From: Microvirga lenta
GTDB taxonomy: Bacteria > Pseudomonadota > Alphaproteobacteria > Rhizobiales > Beijerinckiaceae
Assembly (NCBI RefSeq): GCF_020532555.1
Contig: NZ_JAJBBR010000002.1
Span: 372,001-436,000 of the forward strand
Direction: 5' to 3'
DNA: 64,000 nucleotides
Positions 35,325-46,149 of the stretch are shown here, piece after piece; the first letter of the stretch is position 1; each line of letters begins with the position of its first letter. Both the position numbers and the translations under genes were made by a program. The notes under the pieces are model-generated. The model worked only from the letters and a program-made list of their open reading frames with translations, made no database searches and was not told the origin of the DNA.

Positions 35325-36848
35325 CTAGCGGGCGTACTTCGCGTCGAGATAGGCGAGGTATGGCGCAGGATCGAGGCCGCGTCCCGTTTCCCGCTGGAGC
35401 AATTCGTCCCGCATGAAGCGGCGGCCATGCTGCCAGACCTTGCTGCGCAGCGCATCCGCCAATCCGGCATAGTCGCCGGCCGCGATGGCCGCGTCGAGGG
35501 AGGTATCCTCCCGGCGCAGGGTTTCCATGATCTGGGCCGCCATCACGTTGCCGATGGTGTAGGTCGGGAATGAGCCGATATAGCCGGTCGACCAGTGCAC
35601 ATCCTGCAGCACGCCGCGGGCATCGTCGGGCACGACGAGATCGAGGTCGCGCTTGATTGCGGCGTTCCATGCCGTCGGCAGGTCGGCCACCTTGAGCGAA
35701 CCGTCCATGAGCGCGCATTCGATGTCGACGCGCAGCATGATGTGGAAATCGTAGGTCAGCTCGTCCGCCTCGACGCGGATGAAGCCCGGCTCCACACGGG
35801 TGACCGCGCGGTAGAACTCTTCGGCGGTCACGTCTCCGAGCTGATCGGGGAAGTGCCGTTGCAGCTCCGGGAAGTGCAGCTGCCAGAAGGTGCGGCTGCG
35901 CACGATGTGGTTCTCCCACAGGCGCGACTGCGACTCATGCGCCCCGAAGCTCGTGCCGCCGACCGCGTAGAGGCCGACGAGATCCGTCGCGAGGGTCGTG
36001 CGGGTATAGGCCGGATCGACGCCCTGCTCGTAGAGGCCGTGCCCGGTCTCGTGGGCGGTCCCGAACAGGGAGGCGGGCAGGTAGTTGCGGTTATAGCGCG
36101 TGGTGATGCGCACGTCGTTGCGGGTGAACGAAACCTCGAACGGATGCACGGTCGTGTCGAGGCGCCCGCGGCTCAGGTCGTAGCCGAGCTTTTCCGCCAT
36201 GCGGAGGCCGAACGCCTTCTGCCCCTCCTCGGAAAAGTCGCGGAAGAGAAAGTCGGAACGCGGCGCGGGACGCGACCGGGCCGCGTCGAGGATCGGCTGC
36301 ATACCGGAGCGCAGTGTCCCGAACAGCGCCTTCAGGCTGGCCGCCGTCTCGCCCGGCTCGTAGATCGATACCATGGCGTCGTAGGGATGCTCGCTCCAGC
36401 CGATGCAGTCGGCATAGGCGCGGGAAAGCTCCACGGTCTTGGCCAGATGCGGCGCGAAGATGGAGAAGTCGCTCTTTGCGCGGGCCTCGATCCAGGCGGA
36501 CTGGGCCACGGTGCGAAGGGCCGCCCTCTCCTGGATGAGGGAGGCGGGCACCCGGCGGTGGTGCTCGAAGGCGTGGCGCGTCTGCGCCACGATGCGCCGC
36601 GCCGGGGCGTCCTCCGCCAATCCGGCGACGGTCTGCTCGGCCGCATCCAAGGCGGCTTCGGTCTCGGGAGACAGGAGAAGGTCGCGCGCGAGCCTGGTGA
36701 GGGTCGCGATCTGGTATCCGCGCGTCTCAGCCCCGCCCGGCGGCATCATGGTGCGGGAATCCCAGGTGAGAACCGACGTGGCGTTGAGCACGTCGTTCAC
36801 GGCGGCGACACGCTCGTTGAGCGCAGCGATGGAAGCCTGTTGGGTCAT
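35325..36848 (-). CDS. M32 family metallocarboxypeptidase
   Basis: 507 residues, full length for the Taq carboxypeptidase family. Zinc motif HETGH (266-270) with third ligand Glu305 in 'HESQSRLWEN'; the family-specific 'HPFEVSFTRNDVRITTRY' (235-252) is present. It removes C-terminal residues (not Pro) from peptides in the cytosol. It follows the dipeptide ABC ATPase gene by 18 nt on the same strand, so it probably trims imported peptides. Convergent with hugZ, 5 nt apart. Confidence 0.95.
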   Translation of the reverse strand: MTQQASIAALNERVAAVNDVLNATSVLTWDSRTMMPPGGAETRGYQIATLTRLARDLLLSPETEAALDAAEQTVAGLAEDAPARRIVAQTRHAFEHHRRVPASLIQERAALRTVAQSAWIEARAKSDFSIFAPHLAKTVELSRAYADCIGWSEHPYDAMVSIYEPGETAASLKALFGTLRSGMQPILDAARSRPAPRSDFLFRDFSEEGQKAFGLRMAEKLGYDLSRGRLDTTVHPFEVSFTRNDVRITTRYNRNYLPASLFGTAHETGHGLYEQGVDPAYTRTTLATDLVGLYAVGGTSFGAHESQSRLWENHIVRSRTFWQLHFPELQRHFPDQLGDVTAEEFYRAVTRVEPGFIRVEADELTYDFHIMLRVDIECALMDGSLKVADLPTAWNAAIKRDLDLVVPDDARGVLQDVHWSTGYIGSFPTYTIGNVMAAQIMETLRREDTSLDAAIAAGDYAGLADALRSKVWQHGRRFMRDELLQRETGRGLDPAPYLAYLDAKYAR

Positions 36849-37822
36849 GGGGTGCCGTTTCTTCGGTTATTCCGTACCGCCGGTGTTGAGATGGCAGGCC
36901 GAGAAGCGGCCGGGGCCGATGGCGGCAAGGGGCGGCGCCTCCCTTATGCAGCGGGGGCCTGCGAAGGGGCAGCGCGGATGGAAGTGGCAGCCGCTCGGCG
37001 GGTGGAGGGGCGACGGGATCTCACCTGCGATGGGATGGAAGCTCTTGCGGCCCACGCCGACCCGGGGAACGCTCTCGAAGAGGGCGCGGGAATAGGGATG
37101 GTTCGGCGCGGCGTAGAGCTCGGCGGTCGGCGCGAGTTCGACAATGCGCCCGAGATACATGATCGCGACGCGGTCGGAGACGTGGCGCACCACCCCGAGG
37201 TCGTGGCTGATGAAGATCGCCGTCAGGTCGAGGTCCTGGCGCAGATCCATGAACAGGTTGAGCACCTGCGCCTGGATCGATACGTCGAGGGACGCGACCG
37301 GCTCGTCGAGCACCAGGAGGTCGGGCTTCATGGCAAGCGCGCGGGCAATCGCGATGCGCTGGCGCTGGCCGCCGGAGAACTGGTGAGGAAAGCGCCGGCG
37401 ATAGCTCGGATCGAGGCCGACGCGGCCGAGGATGTCGGCCACGTAGGAATCCGCGTCGCGGGACTTCACGATCTTATGCGTGACGGGCCCTTCGGCCACC
37501 GTGTCGCCGATGCGCATGCGCGGGTTGAGGCTGGCGAAGGGGTCCTGATGCACCATCTGAACACGGGTCGTCAGCTTCTGCGTATGCCGCCCCTGCTCCC
37601 TGGCGACCGGCTTGTCCTGGAACAGGATCTTGCCGTCGCTCGGTGCGTAGATCCCGGCGACGATGCGGCCGAGGGTGGACTTGCCGCAGCCGGATTCGCC
37701 GACGAGGCCCACGACCTCGCCCTTGCGCACGCTGAGGCTGACGTCGCTCACGGCGCGGACGATTTCGGTCTTGCGTCCGGCCCCGATGACCCCGGCGATA
37801 CGCTCGCCGAGGCTCGGGCGCT

Positions 37823-38838
<1,016 letters not shown>

Positions 38839-38842
<4 letters not shown>

Positions 38843-39750
38843 CGGCTGCGCCTCGGGTTCAGGACGTGACGAACCTGATCGCCCACGAGATTGATGGCGA
38901 CGACGGTCAGCATCAGTGCGATGCCGGGATAGATGGAGATCCAGTAGCGGCCCGAGAGCAGGAACTGGAAGCCGTTCGAAATGAGGGAGCCGAGCGAGGG
39001 CTGCGTCAGCGGAAGGCCGAGACCCAGGAACGACAGGGTCGCCTCGAGAGCGATCGAGTTCGCCACCTGCACGGTCGCCACCACGATCAGGGGCGGCAGC
39101 GCATTGGGAAGCAGGTGGCGGAAGAGCACCTGCCGCGCCGGAAGCGGGGTTGAGAGCGCGGCCTCGATGTAGTCCTTGCGCCGCTCCGCGCTCGCCGCAC
39201 CGTGGGTGGTGCGGGCGAAGTAGGCATATTGCGCGGCGACCAGCGCCGTCACCAGCTGGGGCAGCCCCTGCCCCAGCATCGCCACGAGAACGAGGGCGAG
39301 CAGGATCGCCGGCAGCGAGAGCTGCAGGTCGATGACGCGCATGATGACCGCCTCGACGCGACCACCGTAATAGGCGGCGACGAGCCCGACGGTGGCGCCG
39401 AGGACGAGCGCGAGCGTACCGGCCATGACACCGACGATGAGGCTCGTGCGCAGCCCGTAGAGGATGGCCGAGAACACGTCTCGGCCGGCCGCGTCGGTGC
39501 CGAGCCAATGGACATAGCCGCCGGAACCGACCTCGCCCGGCTCGAGTCGGGCGTCGAACAGGTCGAGCGTTTCCTGGTTGTAGGGGTCCTGGGGCGCCAC
39601 GAGAGGCGCGAGAACCGCCATCAGGACGACGGAAACGATGACGATCAGAGCTGCAACGGCGGCGGGGTTTTGCTTGAAGTCCGACCAGAAATTGCCGAGC
39701 CGGACCCAGCGGGTCTCGACCGGAGCGGTAATGACGGGAGCGCTGCTCAT
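38839..39750 (-). CDS. Oligo/dipeptide ABC transporter permease (DppC type)
   Basis: 303 residues, N-terminal cytosolic tail, six transmembrane helices, 'DPYNQETLDLFDARLEPGE--GYVHWLGTDAAGRDVFS' as in DppC/OppC, and the EAA loop near residues 200-225. Overlaps its neighbours by 4 nt on both sides. Confidence 0.93.
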
Positions 39751-40721
39751 GACGCGGCCTTTACACGGATGCGCGGATCGAGCTGGCCATAGATCAGATC
39801 GACGACGAGATTGATCACGACGAACAGGAACACCACGAGGATGAGGTAAGCGACCATCACGGGCCTATCGAGCACGGTGATGGAATCGATGATGAGCTTG
39901 CCCATGCCGGGCCAGTTGAACACGGTCTCGGTGACGACCGCGAAGGCGAGCGTCGAACCGAGTTCGAGACCGAATACGGTGACGATCGGAATCGAGATGT
40001 TCTTCAGGACGTGCAGGCCCACGACCTTGCCCTCGGAGAGCCCCTGAGCGCGGGCGAAGCGCACGTAGTCCGAGCTCATCACCTCGATGGTGCCTGCGCG
40101 GGTGAGGCGGATCAGGAGCCCGAGCTTGAACAGGGCGAGGTTGAACGCCGGCAGGATGATGTAGCTCCAGCCTTCCAGCGTAGTGATGGAGAGCGGCATG
40201 CCCAGCACCTCCGTCACCGGCCCCCGTCCGCCCGAGGGCAGCCAGCCGAGCTCGACCGCGAAGGTCATGATGAGCAGCAGCCCGACCCAGAAGGTCGGCA
40301 CGCTGAAGCCGAGAACGGAGACGGCCATAATGACCTTGGCCGAGAGGGAATCCGGCTTGTAGCCGGCCCACAGCCCGAGCGGAATCCCGAGGCAGGTGGC
40401 GATCATCATCGCCGTGAGCGCCAGTTCGAGCGTCGCCGGGAAGCGGGACAGGATCAGGTTGAGTACGGGCAGCCGATAGATGAAGGACTCGCCGAGGTCG
40501 CCCTGCAGCAGGTTGCCCATGAAGACGAAATACTGCTCGATCAGAGGACGATCGAGGCCATAGCGCTGTATCAGCGCCTCGCGCAGGGCTTGGTCCGAGG
40601 CGGGATCGATCATCACGTCGATCGGGTTCCCGATGGCGTAGACGCCCAGGAACACGATGACCGACATCGCGACGATGACCATGAGCGCCTGGAGGACGCG
40701 CTGAATGAAAAAACCGATCAT
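39747..40721 (-). CDS. Oligo/dipeptide ABC transporter permease (DppB type)
   Basis: 324 residues, six transmembrane helices. N-terminal 'RVLQALMVIVAMSVIVFLGVYAIGNP' and 'LIQRYGLDRPLIEQYFVFMGNLLQGDLGESF' are typical of DppB/OppB. It is separated from the binding-protein gene by 164 nt holding two hairpins. Confidence 0.93.
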   Translation of the reverse strand: MIGFFIQRVLQALMVIVAMSVIVFLGVYAIGNPIDVMIDPASDQALREALIQRYGLDRPLIEQYFVFMGNLLQGDLGESFIYRLPVLNLILSRFPATLELALTAMMIATCLGIPLGLWAGYKPDSLSAKVIMAVSVLGFSVPTFWVGLLLIMTFAVELGWLPSGGRGPVTEVLGMPLSITTLEGWSYIILPAFNLALFKLGLLIRLTRAGTIEVMSSDYVRFARAQGLSEGKVVGLHVLKNISIPIVTVFGLELGSTLAFAVVTETVFNWPGMGKLIIDSITVLDRPVMVAYLILVVFLFVVINLVVDLIYGQLDPRIRVKAAS

Positions 40722-40803
40722 GCTGTCTCGTGCATGGCTTCAAATGAACAAGCAGGCGGACGGATGCAGGCCCACCTACCCGGAATGCATCGTACAAAGA
40801 CTT

Positions 40804-40874
40804 TCCGGCTTGGCCTCGATCCATAAGGACGCGGCCAAGCCGGAGAGAAGGCCGGCCGGACTGACCCGGCCGGC
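40804..40874 (-). terminator. Two tandem hairpins between binding-protein and permease genes
   Basis: On the minus strand, first a 9-bp stem (GCCGGCCGG, 40851-40859, with CCGGCCGGC, 40866-40874; 6-nt loop), then a 12-bp stem (TCCGGCTTGGCC, 40804-40815, with GGCCAAGCCGGA, 40833-40844; 17-nt loop). They begin 12 nt after the binding-protein stop. They probably act as an attenuator or 3' protector giving more binding protein than permease. Confidence 0.55.
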
Positions 40875-40885
40875 AGCGGTTGCGA

Positions 40886-42466
40886 TCAGCTCTTCGGCTT
40901 GATCTCGTAGGCCAGGGTCTCCTGGTCGACGCGAGGCGGAATGGTGAGCTTGTCCTTCTTCGCGGCCCAGACCGTCTGGAGCTGAACCGTCGGGATCAGC
41001 GCACGGTCGTTCATGGAGACTTCCGTCACCTTCTCGAACAGCTCGCGCCGCTTGGCGTCGTCCATGGTGCGGGCGCCTTCCTGGAGGAGCTTGTCCACCT
41101 CGGGGTTGGAGTAGCCCTGCTTATTGAACGCGCCGAGGCCGAGCTCCGGGTTCGCCGTGTGCACCAGCGAGCCGTAGGTGTAGCTGGCTTCACCCGTCAG
41201 GGTGCCCCAGCCGCTCATCCACAGGGAGAACTCGCCCTTCTGCTGAGCCGGGAAGAACACCGTGCCGTTGAGCGCATTGGCGTTCACCTTCAGGCCTGCG
41301 CGCGCCCACATCTGCGAGAGCGCCTCGCACACCGCCGAGTCGCCCGGCAGGCGGTTGTTGGTGCAGTGGAAGTCGATCTCGAAGCCGTTCGGATAGCCCG
41401 CCTCCGCCAGCAGCTTCTTGGCCTTGGCGATGTCGTAGGGGCGCTCCGGCAGGTTCTTGTTGCCGCCGAAGAAGCTTGCCGGCATCAGCTGGTTGGCCGG
41501 GCGGCCCAGACCTTCGAGCACGACGCGCACAAGCGTCTTGCGGTCGATGGCGAGGTCCATGGCCTCACGCACCTTGGGATCGCGCAGCGGATTGGCTTCG
41601 ATTTCCTTGCCGTCGACCTTCACCTTCTTCGGAAGGGTCTCCTTCACGTTCGGCGTGAGATTGAGGAAGTAGACCGAGTCGGCCACGAAGGTGTCGACCG
41701 ACTTGTCCCGCTGCATCGCCGCGTAGTCGGTGGCGGGAACGTAGTTGACAAGATCGACCTGACCCGACTTCAGGGCCGCCATGCGCGCCGGATCGTTCGG
41801 GATCTCCTTACGGATCACCTTCTCCCACGGCTGCTTCTCGCCCCAATAGCCGTCGAAGCGCTCGAGAACGAGATCGCCCTTCGGCTCCCAGGAGACGAAC
41901 TTGTAGGGGCCGGTGCCGATGGCGGCCTTGCCGGAGTTGAACTGCTCGTTGCGGGCATCCATGCCGATGTTCTTCGACACCACGAAGAGGCGGATGAAGT
42001 CGTTCGGCAGGGTGGGCGCGGGCTTCTTCGTCTTCACGTGCAGGGTGTACTTGTCGGCGACCGACGTGGACTCGACCTGCTTCGTGTAGATCGTCATGCT
42101 CATCGGACCGGTCACCACGGGGATGCGGTCGATGGAGAATTTCACGTCCTCGGCGGTGAGCTCGGAGCCGTCATGGAATTTCACGCCCTCACGGATCTTG
42201 AACTCCCAGGTGGTGTCGTCAATCGGCTTCCAGGAGGTGGCGAGGCCGGGCTTCAGCCCGAGGTTCTCGTCCGACATGACGAGCGTATCGAAGATGTGGC
42301 GCAGGGCTTCCGCCTGGCTGCCCAGGGTCGACCAATGCGGATCGATGGAGTCGGGACCGGCGCGCAGACCCATGGTCAGCGTCTGCGCCGAAGCGGCGCC
42401 GCTGAGGGATGTTCCGAGAAGAAGGGCCGCGACCAGCGCCCCGCCGAGCTTGAAAGTTTGTTTCAC
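40886..42466 (-). CDS. Peptide ABC transporter substrate-binding protein (family 5, DppA-like)
   Basis: 526 residues. Signal peptide with cleavage after 'SGAASA' (about residue 27). Family 5 features: 'GLRAGPDSIDPHWSTLGSQAEALRHIFDTLV', 'DTTWEFKIREGVKFHDGSELTAEDVKFS' and 'DLAIDRKTLVRVVLEG'. Periplasmic receptor for peptides or similar cationic or amide ligands. First gene of its operon, divergent from the GntR gene (96 nt). Confidence 0.93.
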   Translation of the reverse strand: MKQTFKLGGALVAALLLGTSLSGAASAQTLTMGLRAGPDSIDPHWSTLGSQAEALRHIFDTLVMSDENLGLKPGLATSWKPIDDTTWEFKIREGVKFHDGSELTAEDVKFSIDRIPVVTGPMSMTIYTKQVESTSVADKYTLHVKTKKPAPTLPNDFIRLFVVSKNIGMDARNEQFNSGKAAIGTGPYKFVSWEPKGDLVLERFDGYWGEKQPWEKVIRKEIPNDPARMAALKSGQVDLVNYVPATDYAAMQRDKSVDTFVADSVYFLNLTPNVKETLPKKVKVDGKEIEANPLRDPKVREAMDLAIDRKTLVRVVLEGLGRPANQLMPASFFGGNKNLPERPYDIAKAKKLLAEAGYPNGFEIDFHCTNNRLPGDSAVCEALSQMWARAGLKVNANALNGTVFFPAQQKGEFSLWMSGWGTLTGEASYTYGSLVHTANPELGLGAFNKQGYSNPEVDKLLQEGARTMDDAKRRELFEKVTEVSMNDRALIPTVQLQTVWAAKKDKLTIPPRVDQETLAYEIKPKS

Positions 42467-42509
42467 TGCATATCCCCTCTTGCTAAGAACCTGACTTTTC
42501 GTCCAAGGT

Positions 42510-42527
42510 GTTCTTGTCGATTAGAAC
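42510..42527. promoter_or_regulatory. Candidate operator in the dppA-like/gntR divergent gap
   Basis: GTTCT-TGTCGATT-AGAAC, a 5-bp inverted repeat with an 8-nt spacer, midway between the two divergent genes. The arms are short and chance is possible; position is the main argument. Confidence 0.25.
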
Positions 42528-42562
42528 GGTAGGTCACCGCGTCAAACAAAGTCAACTGCGAC

Positions 42563-43639
42563 GTGCTCAAAACTCAAACATCAGCTGCCGTTTCCGTAGG
42601 CAACCGTTATAGTGGAACGGAACAGACGCCCGAGGATCGTATCCTGGCCCGTCTTGCGAACGCGCTCGACCGCACGCTTCCCGTGCCTCTCGGCATCCAG
42701 CTGCGCGGCCTGATCGAGTTCGGCATCGCCCTGGGGGAACTGCCGACCGGCCAGCGCCTGCCATCCGTGCGCGAACTCGCCGAGCGCGCCGGCATCGCCA
42801 ACATGACGGTCGCGACGGTTTATCGGGAATTGCGCGAGGCGGGGCTGATCGAGTCGCGTCCCGGCGCCGGCACCTATGTGGGCGACGGACATATCAGCGA
42901 CGGCGTGCGCACCACGGCCATGCGGAAGATCCAGCAACGGATCGAGGCGCTTTTCGAAGAGGCCGAGCAGCTCGGGCTCGCCCCCACGGTGGTCTCGTCC
43001 CTCGTGAATGCCCGCGCCGCCCGCGGACGCACGGCGACCCGCCCGGTCCGGCTCGTGATGGTGGGGAACTTCGTCGATACGACCCAGCAATACGCGGATC
43101 GGATTCAGGACTATCTCGGCGCGGGCGACACGATTGCCGTGACCACCGTCGATGCCCTGCAGGAGGGCGATGCCTTCCCTCAGCCCTGCGATGTCTGCAT
43201 CACCCTGGCCCACCGCCGCAGCGAGGTCGAGCACCTGGTTCCCACGGGCATTCCGGTCGTCGGCCTCAGCTTCATCCCGGCCGAGGAGACGCGCAAGCTT
43301 CTCGCCGCCATCGACCCGATGGCGCGTGTGGGCATCGTTTCGATCTTCCCCACCTTCATGGCCCTGATGAAGCCGGGCGTGCTGCGCTTCGCGCCCCATG
43401 TCTCCGAGGTCGACGTGCGCCTGATCACGGCTCCGGATCTCGAGGCCTTTCTCGGCTCGGTCGACGTCGCCATTTACGCCAGCGGCGCGGAGGCGAAGGT
43501 CAAGGCGTTCCTGCCGCCCGGCCGCCAAGCCATCGAATTCCGATACGTGCCCGATCCCCATGCCATCAGGCAGAGCCTGCTGCCGGTGATCGAACGGCTG
43601 CGTTCGGCAACGAATACCAACGAGGACCAACCTGCATGA
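42563..43639 (+). CDS. GntR-family regulator with a periplasmic-binding-like C-terminal domain
   Basis: 358 residues, GTG start. The N-terminal GntR winged helix (about 38-108: 'LPVPLGIQLRGLIEFGIALGELPTGQRLPSVRELAERAGIANMTVATVYRELREAGLIESRPGAGTYV' in pieces) is joined to a C-terminal domain (about 150-345) that reads like a LacI-type sugar-binding fold ('RLVMVGNF', 'VGIVSIFPTF') rather than FadR, HutC or MocR. It overlaps the creatininase-family gene by 4 nt and is divergent from the ABC operon, so it probably senses the common substrate and controls both. Confidence 0.82.
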   Translation: MLKTQTSAAVSVGNRYSGTEQTPEDRILARLANALDRTLPVPLGIQLRGLIEFGIALGELPTGQRLPSVRELAERAGIANMTVATVYRELREAGLIESRPGAGTYVGDGHISDGVRTTAMRKIQQRIEALFEEAEQLGLAPTVVSSLVNARAARGRTATRPVRLVMVGNFVDTTQQYADRIQDYLGAGDTIAVTTVDALQEGDAFPQPCDVCITLAHRRSEVEHLVPTGIPVVGLSFIPAEETRKLLAAIDPMARVGIVSIFPTFMALMKPGVLRFAPHVSEVDVRLITAPDLEAFLGSVDVAIYASGAEAKVKAFLPPGRQAIEFRYVPDPHAIRQSLLPVIERLRSATNTNEDQPA

Positions 43640-44331
43640 AAATCAGCGAGATGAATTGGCTTCAGGTGGAGGATTACCTGAAGACGGACGACCGCGCCGT
43701 CGTGCCGCTCGGCTGCACCGAGCAGCACGCCTACCTGAGTCTCTCGGTCGACAGCATTCTCGCCGAGCGCGTGGCCCTGGAGGCGGCGGAGCCTCTCGGC
43801 GTGCCCGTGTTCCCCGTGGTGGCCTATGGCATCACGCCGTACTTCATGGCCTATCCGGGTACCGTGTCGCTGAAGGCGGACACCTATCTGCGCATCCTCA
43901 CCGACATTCTCGATTCGCTGCGCCGCACAGGCTTCCGCCGCATCCTGTTCGTCAACGGCCACGGCGGCAACACGCCGGGCCACACCGCGGCCATCGAATG
44001 GATGGGGCAGAACCCGGATTGCCGCGTCAAGTTCCATAACTGGTGGAACGCGCCGCTCACCTTCGCGAAGGTGAAGGAGATCGATCCGGTCGCATCGCAC
44101 GCCTCCTGGATGGAGAACTTCCCCTGGACGCGTCTTCCCAACATCGCCCAGCCCGACCACCAGAAGCCGATGGTCGATCTCGACCGCATGCGCACCTTCG
44201 GTCCGGACGGGGTGCGCGAGATCCTCGGCGACGGCAATTTCGGCGGACGCTATCAGCGGCCCGATGAGGAGATGGACGCGATCTGGTCCGTCGCCATCGA
44301 GGAAACCCGCACCCTGATCGAGAGCTGGTGA
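43636..44331 (+). CDS. Creatininase family amidohydrolase
   Basis: 231 residues. Metal-site signature 'PLGCTEQHAYLSLSVDS' (Glu, His and Asp ligands, about 25-41) and 'VNGHGGN' (near 104-110) define the family, which opens cyclic amides or hydrolyses formamides and related amides. Slightly short but complete. True creatinine use is not implied: no creatinase or sarcosine oxidase is nearby. Coupled by overlaps to the GntR gene and the reductase gene. Confidence 0.85.
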   Translation: MKISEMNWLQVEDYLKTDDRAVVPLGCTEQHAYLSLSVDSILAERVALEAAEPLGVPVFPVVAYGITPYFMAYPGTVSLKADTYLRILTDILDSLRRTGFRRILFVNGHGGNTPGHTAAIEWMGQNPDCRVKFHNWWNAPLTFAKVKEIDPVASHASWMENFPWTRLPNIAQPDHQKPMVDLDRMRTFGPDGVREILGDGNFGGRYQRPDEEMDAIWSVAIEETRTLIESW

Positions 44332-45347
44332 TGAACGACGATACGATCCTGATCTGGGGCGCCGGCGCCATCGGCGGAACGCTGGGCGCCTATCTGGCCC
44401 GCGCAGGCGAGGACGTGCTGCTCGTCGACATCGTCGGGCCTCATGTGGACGCCATGAACAAGGACGGCCTCGCCATCGAAGGGCCCGTCGAAACCTTCCG
44501 CCAGTCGGTCCGCGCCGTGACGCCGGACCAGGTGTCCGGCCGGTTCAGGCGCATCATCCTCGCCGTGAAGGCGCACCATACCCGCGATGCCGCCCGCGCG
44601 CTCAAGCCGCACCTGGCAGACGACGGATCGGTGCTGTCGGCGCAGAACGGACTGAACGAACTCGTCATCGCCGAGGAGATCGGTGCGGAGCGCACGGTCG
44701 GCTGCTTCGTCAATTTCGGCGCCGATTGGCTGGAGCCGGGCCGCATCCTGTTCGGCAATCGCGCCGCGGTCGCCATCGGCGAGATCGACGGACGCGTCAC
44801 GGAGCGCGCGAAGGATTATCACCGCCTGCTCTCCATCTTCGAGCCGCAGGCCGTGCTGACCGACAACATCTGGGGCTGTCTCTGGGGCAAGCTGGGTTAC
44901 GGCGCCCTGCTCTTCGCCACGGCGCTCACCAACGAGACCATGTCGGACAATCTCGCCTCCGAGAAGCACTTCCCCGTGTTTCACCGCCTCGGCCAGGAGG
45001 TGATGGCGGTCGCGAAGGCGCGCGGCGTCAGGCCGCTCGGCTTCAACGGTTTCGACCCCGACGCCTTCATGCCGGGCGCCGACGAGGAGGCCGCACGCCG
45101 CTCCGTCGCCGCCATGGCGGAGTTCAACCGCCACACCGCCAAGACCCATTCGGGCATCTGGCGCGATCTCGCCGTGCGCAAGCGCAAGACGGAGGTCGAT
45201 GCGCAGATCGCGATCATCGCCACCCTCGGCACCGAGGCCGGCATTGCGACGCCCACCGTCTCCCGGCTCGTCGACCTCATCCACGACATCGAGGACGGCC
45301 GCCGCGAACAATCCTGGTCCACCCTCGATCTGATGCTCGAATCATGA
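44331..45347 (+). CDS. 2-dehydropantoate 2-reductase family protein (PanE/ApbA)
   Basis: 338 residues. N-terminal Rossmann motif 'IWGAGAIGGTLGAYLARAGEDV' (6-28), ketopantoate-reductase middle part with 'VKAHHTRDAA' and 'QNGLNE', and the helical C-terminal domain with 'KLGYGALLFATALTNE'. The family reduces 2-oxo acids with NADPH. Given the operon, a catabolic 2-oxo acid is more likely than pantoate. ATG overlaps the preceding stop (TGATG). Confidence 0.82.
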   Translation: MNDDTILIWGAGAIGGTLGAYLARAGEDVLLVDIVGPHVDAMNKDGLAIEGPVETFRQSVRAVTPDQVSGRFRRIILAVKAHHTRDAARALKPHLADDGSVLSAQNGLNELVIAEEIGAERTVGCFVNFGADWLEPGRILFGNRAAVAIGEIDGRVTERAKDYHRLLSIFEPQAVLTDNIWGCLWGKLGYGALLFATALTNETMSDNLASEKHFPVFHRLGQEVMAVAKARGVRPLGFNGFDPDAFMPGADEEAARRSVAAMAEFNRHTAKTHSGIWRDLAVRKRKTEVDAQIAIIATLGTEAGIATPTVSRLVDLIHDIEDGRREQSWSTLDLMLES

Positions 45348-46099
45348 AGCTCGATTTCACGAACCGCCGCGCCGTCGTCACCGGCGCCGCCCAAGGCATT
45401 GGGCGCTCCATCGTTCAGGCTCTCGCCGCCGAAGGTGCCCAGGTCTGGGCCCTCGACCTCGATGCGGAGGGCCTGCGTGTTGCCGCCGAGGCCGGCGCCA
45501 AGGCCACCCGCACCCTGGACCTCGCCGACCGCGCCGCCGTGGCCCAGGTGATGGACGAGATGGCCGAGAGCCTCGGCGGCATCGACATTCTGGTCAACTG
45601 CGCCGGCGGCGTGCGTGGCCAGGTGGCGAGGCCGATCGAACAGGTGAGCGAGCAGGATTGGCTCGTGCTGTTCGAGGCCAACGTGCATGGCGCCTTCTGG
45701 TGTTCGCAGGGCGTGGCGCCGCACATGAAGCGCCAGGGCTTCGGGCGGATCGTTAACATCTCGTCCGGTGCCGGGCTTCGCCCGAGCCTTACGGGCATTC
45801 AGGCCTACACGGCATCGAAACATGCTCTCGTCGGACTGACGAAGCAGCTGAGCTTCGAGCTCGGCCCCCATGGGGTCACCGTCAACAGCGTGGCGCCCGG
45901 TTTCGTCCTGTCCAACCCCGCCACGCAGCGCCAGTGGGAAAGCTACGGTCCCGAGGGGCAGGCGCGGCTGGTGGAGAGCATCCACACCCGCCGCCTCGGC
46001 CGTCCGCAGGACATCGCCGATGCCGTGATGTTCCTTGCTTCCGATGCCGCCGGCTGGGTCTCCGGGCAGATCATTTCCGTCGATGGCGGACGCTCCTGA
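45344..46099 (+). CDS. SDR-family oxidoreductase
   Basis: 251 residues. TGAAQGIG cofactor loop (14-21), 'NCAGG' in place of NNAG (about 85-89), catalytic Ser, Tyr and Lys in 'NISSGAGLRPSLTGIQAYTASKHAL', and C-terminal 'SGQIISVDGGRS'. It oxidises an alcohol or reduces a ketone; the substrate is unknown. It overlaps the PanE-like gene by 4 nt. Confidence 0.88.
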   Translation: MKLDFTNRRAVVTGAAQGIGRSIVQALAAEGAQVWALDLDAEGLRVAAEAGAKATRTLDLADRAAVAQVMDEMAESLGGIDILVNCAGGVRGQVARPIEQVSEQDWLVLFEANVHGAFWCSQGVAPHMKRQGFGRIVNISSGAGLRPSLTGIQAYTASKHALVGLTKQLSFELGPHGVTVNSVAPGFVLSNPATQRQWESYGPEGQARLVESIHTRRLGRPQDIADAVMFLASDAAGWVSGQIISVDGGRS

Positions 46100-46149
46100 A
46101 ACAGCGCGCCGCACCTTCAACAGAACGTAACGAATTCCGAGGAAAACCC

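Noticed and set aside
43636..44331. A creatinine degradation pathway
   Set aside because: Only the creatininase-family fold is present. Creatinase, sarcosine oxidase and the creatinine deaminase route are absent from the window, and the neighbours are peptidases.
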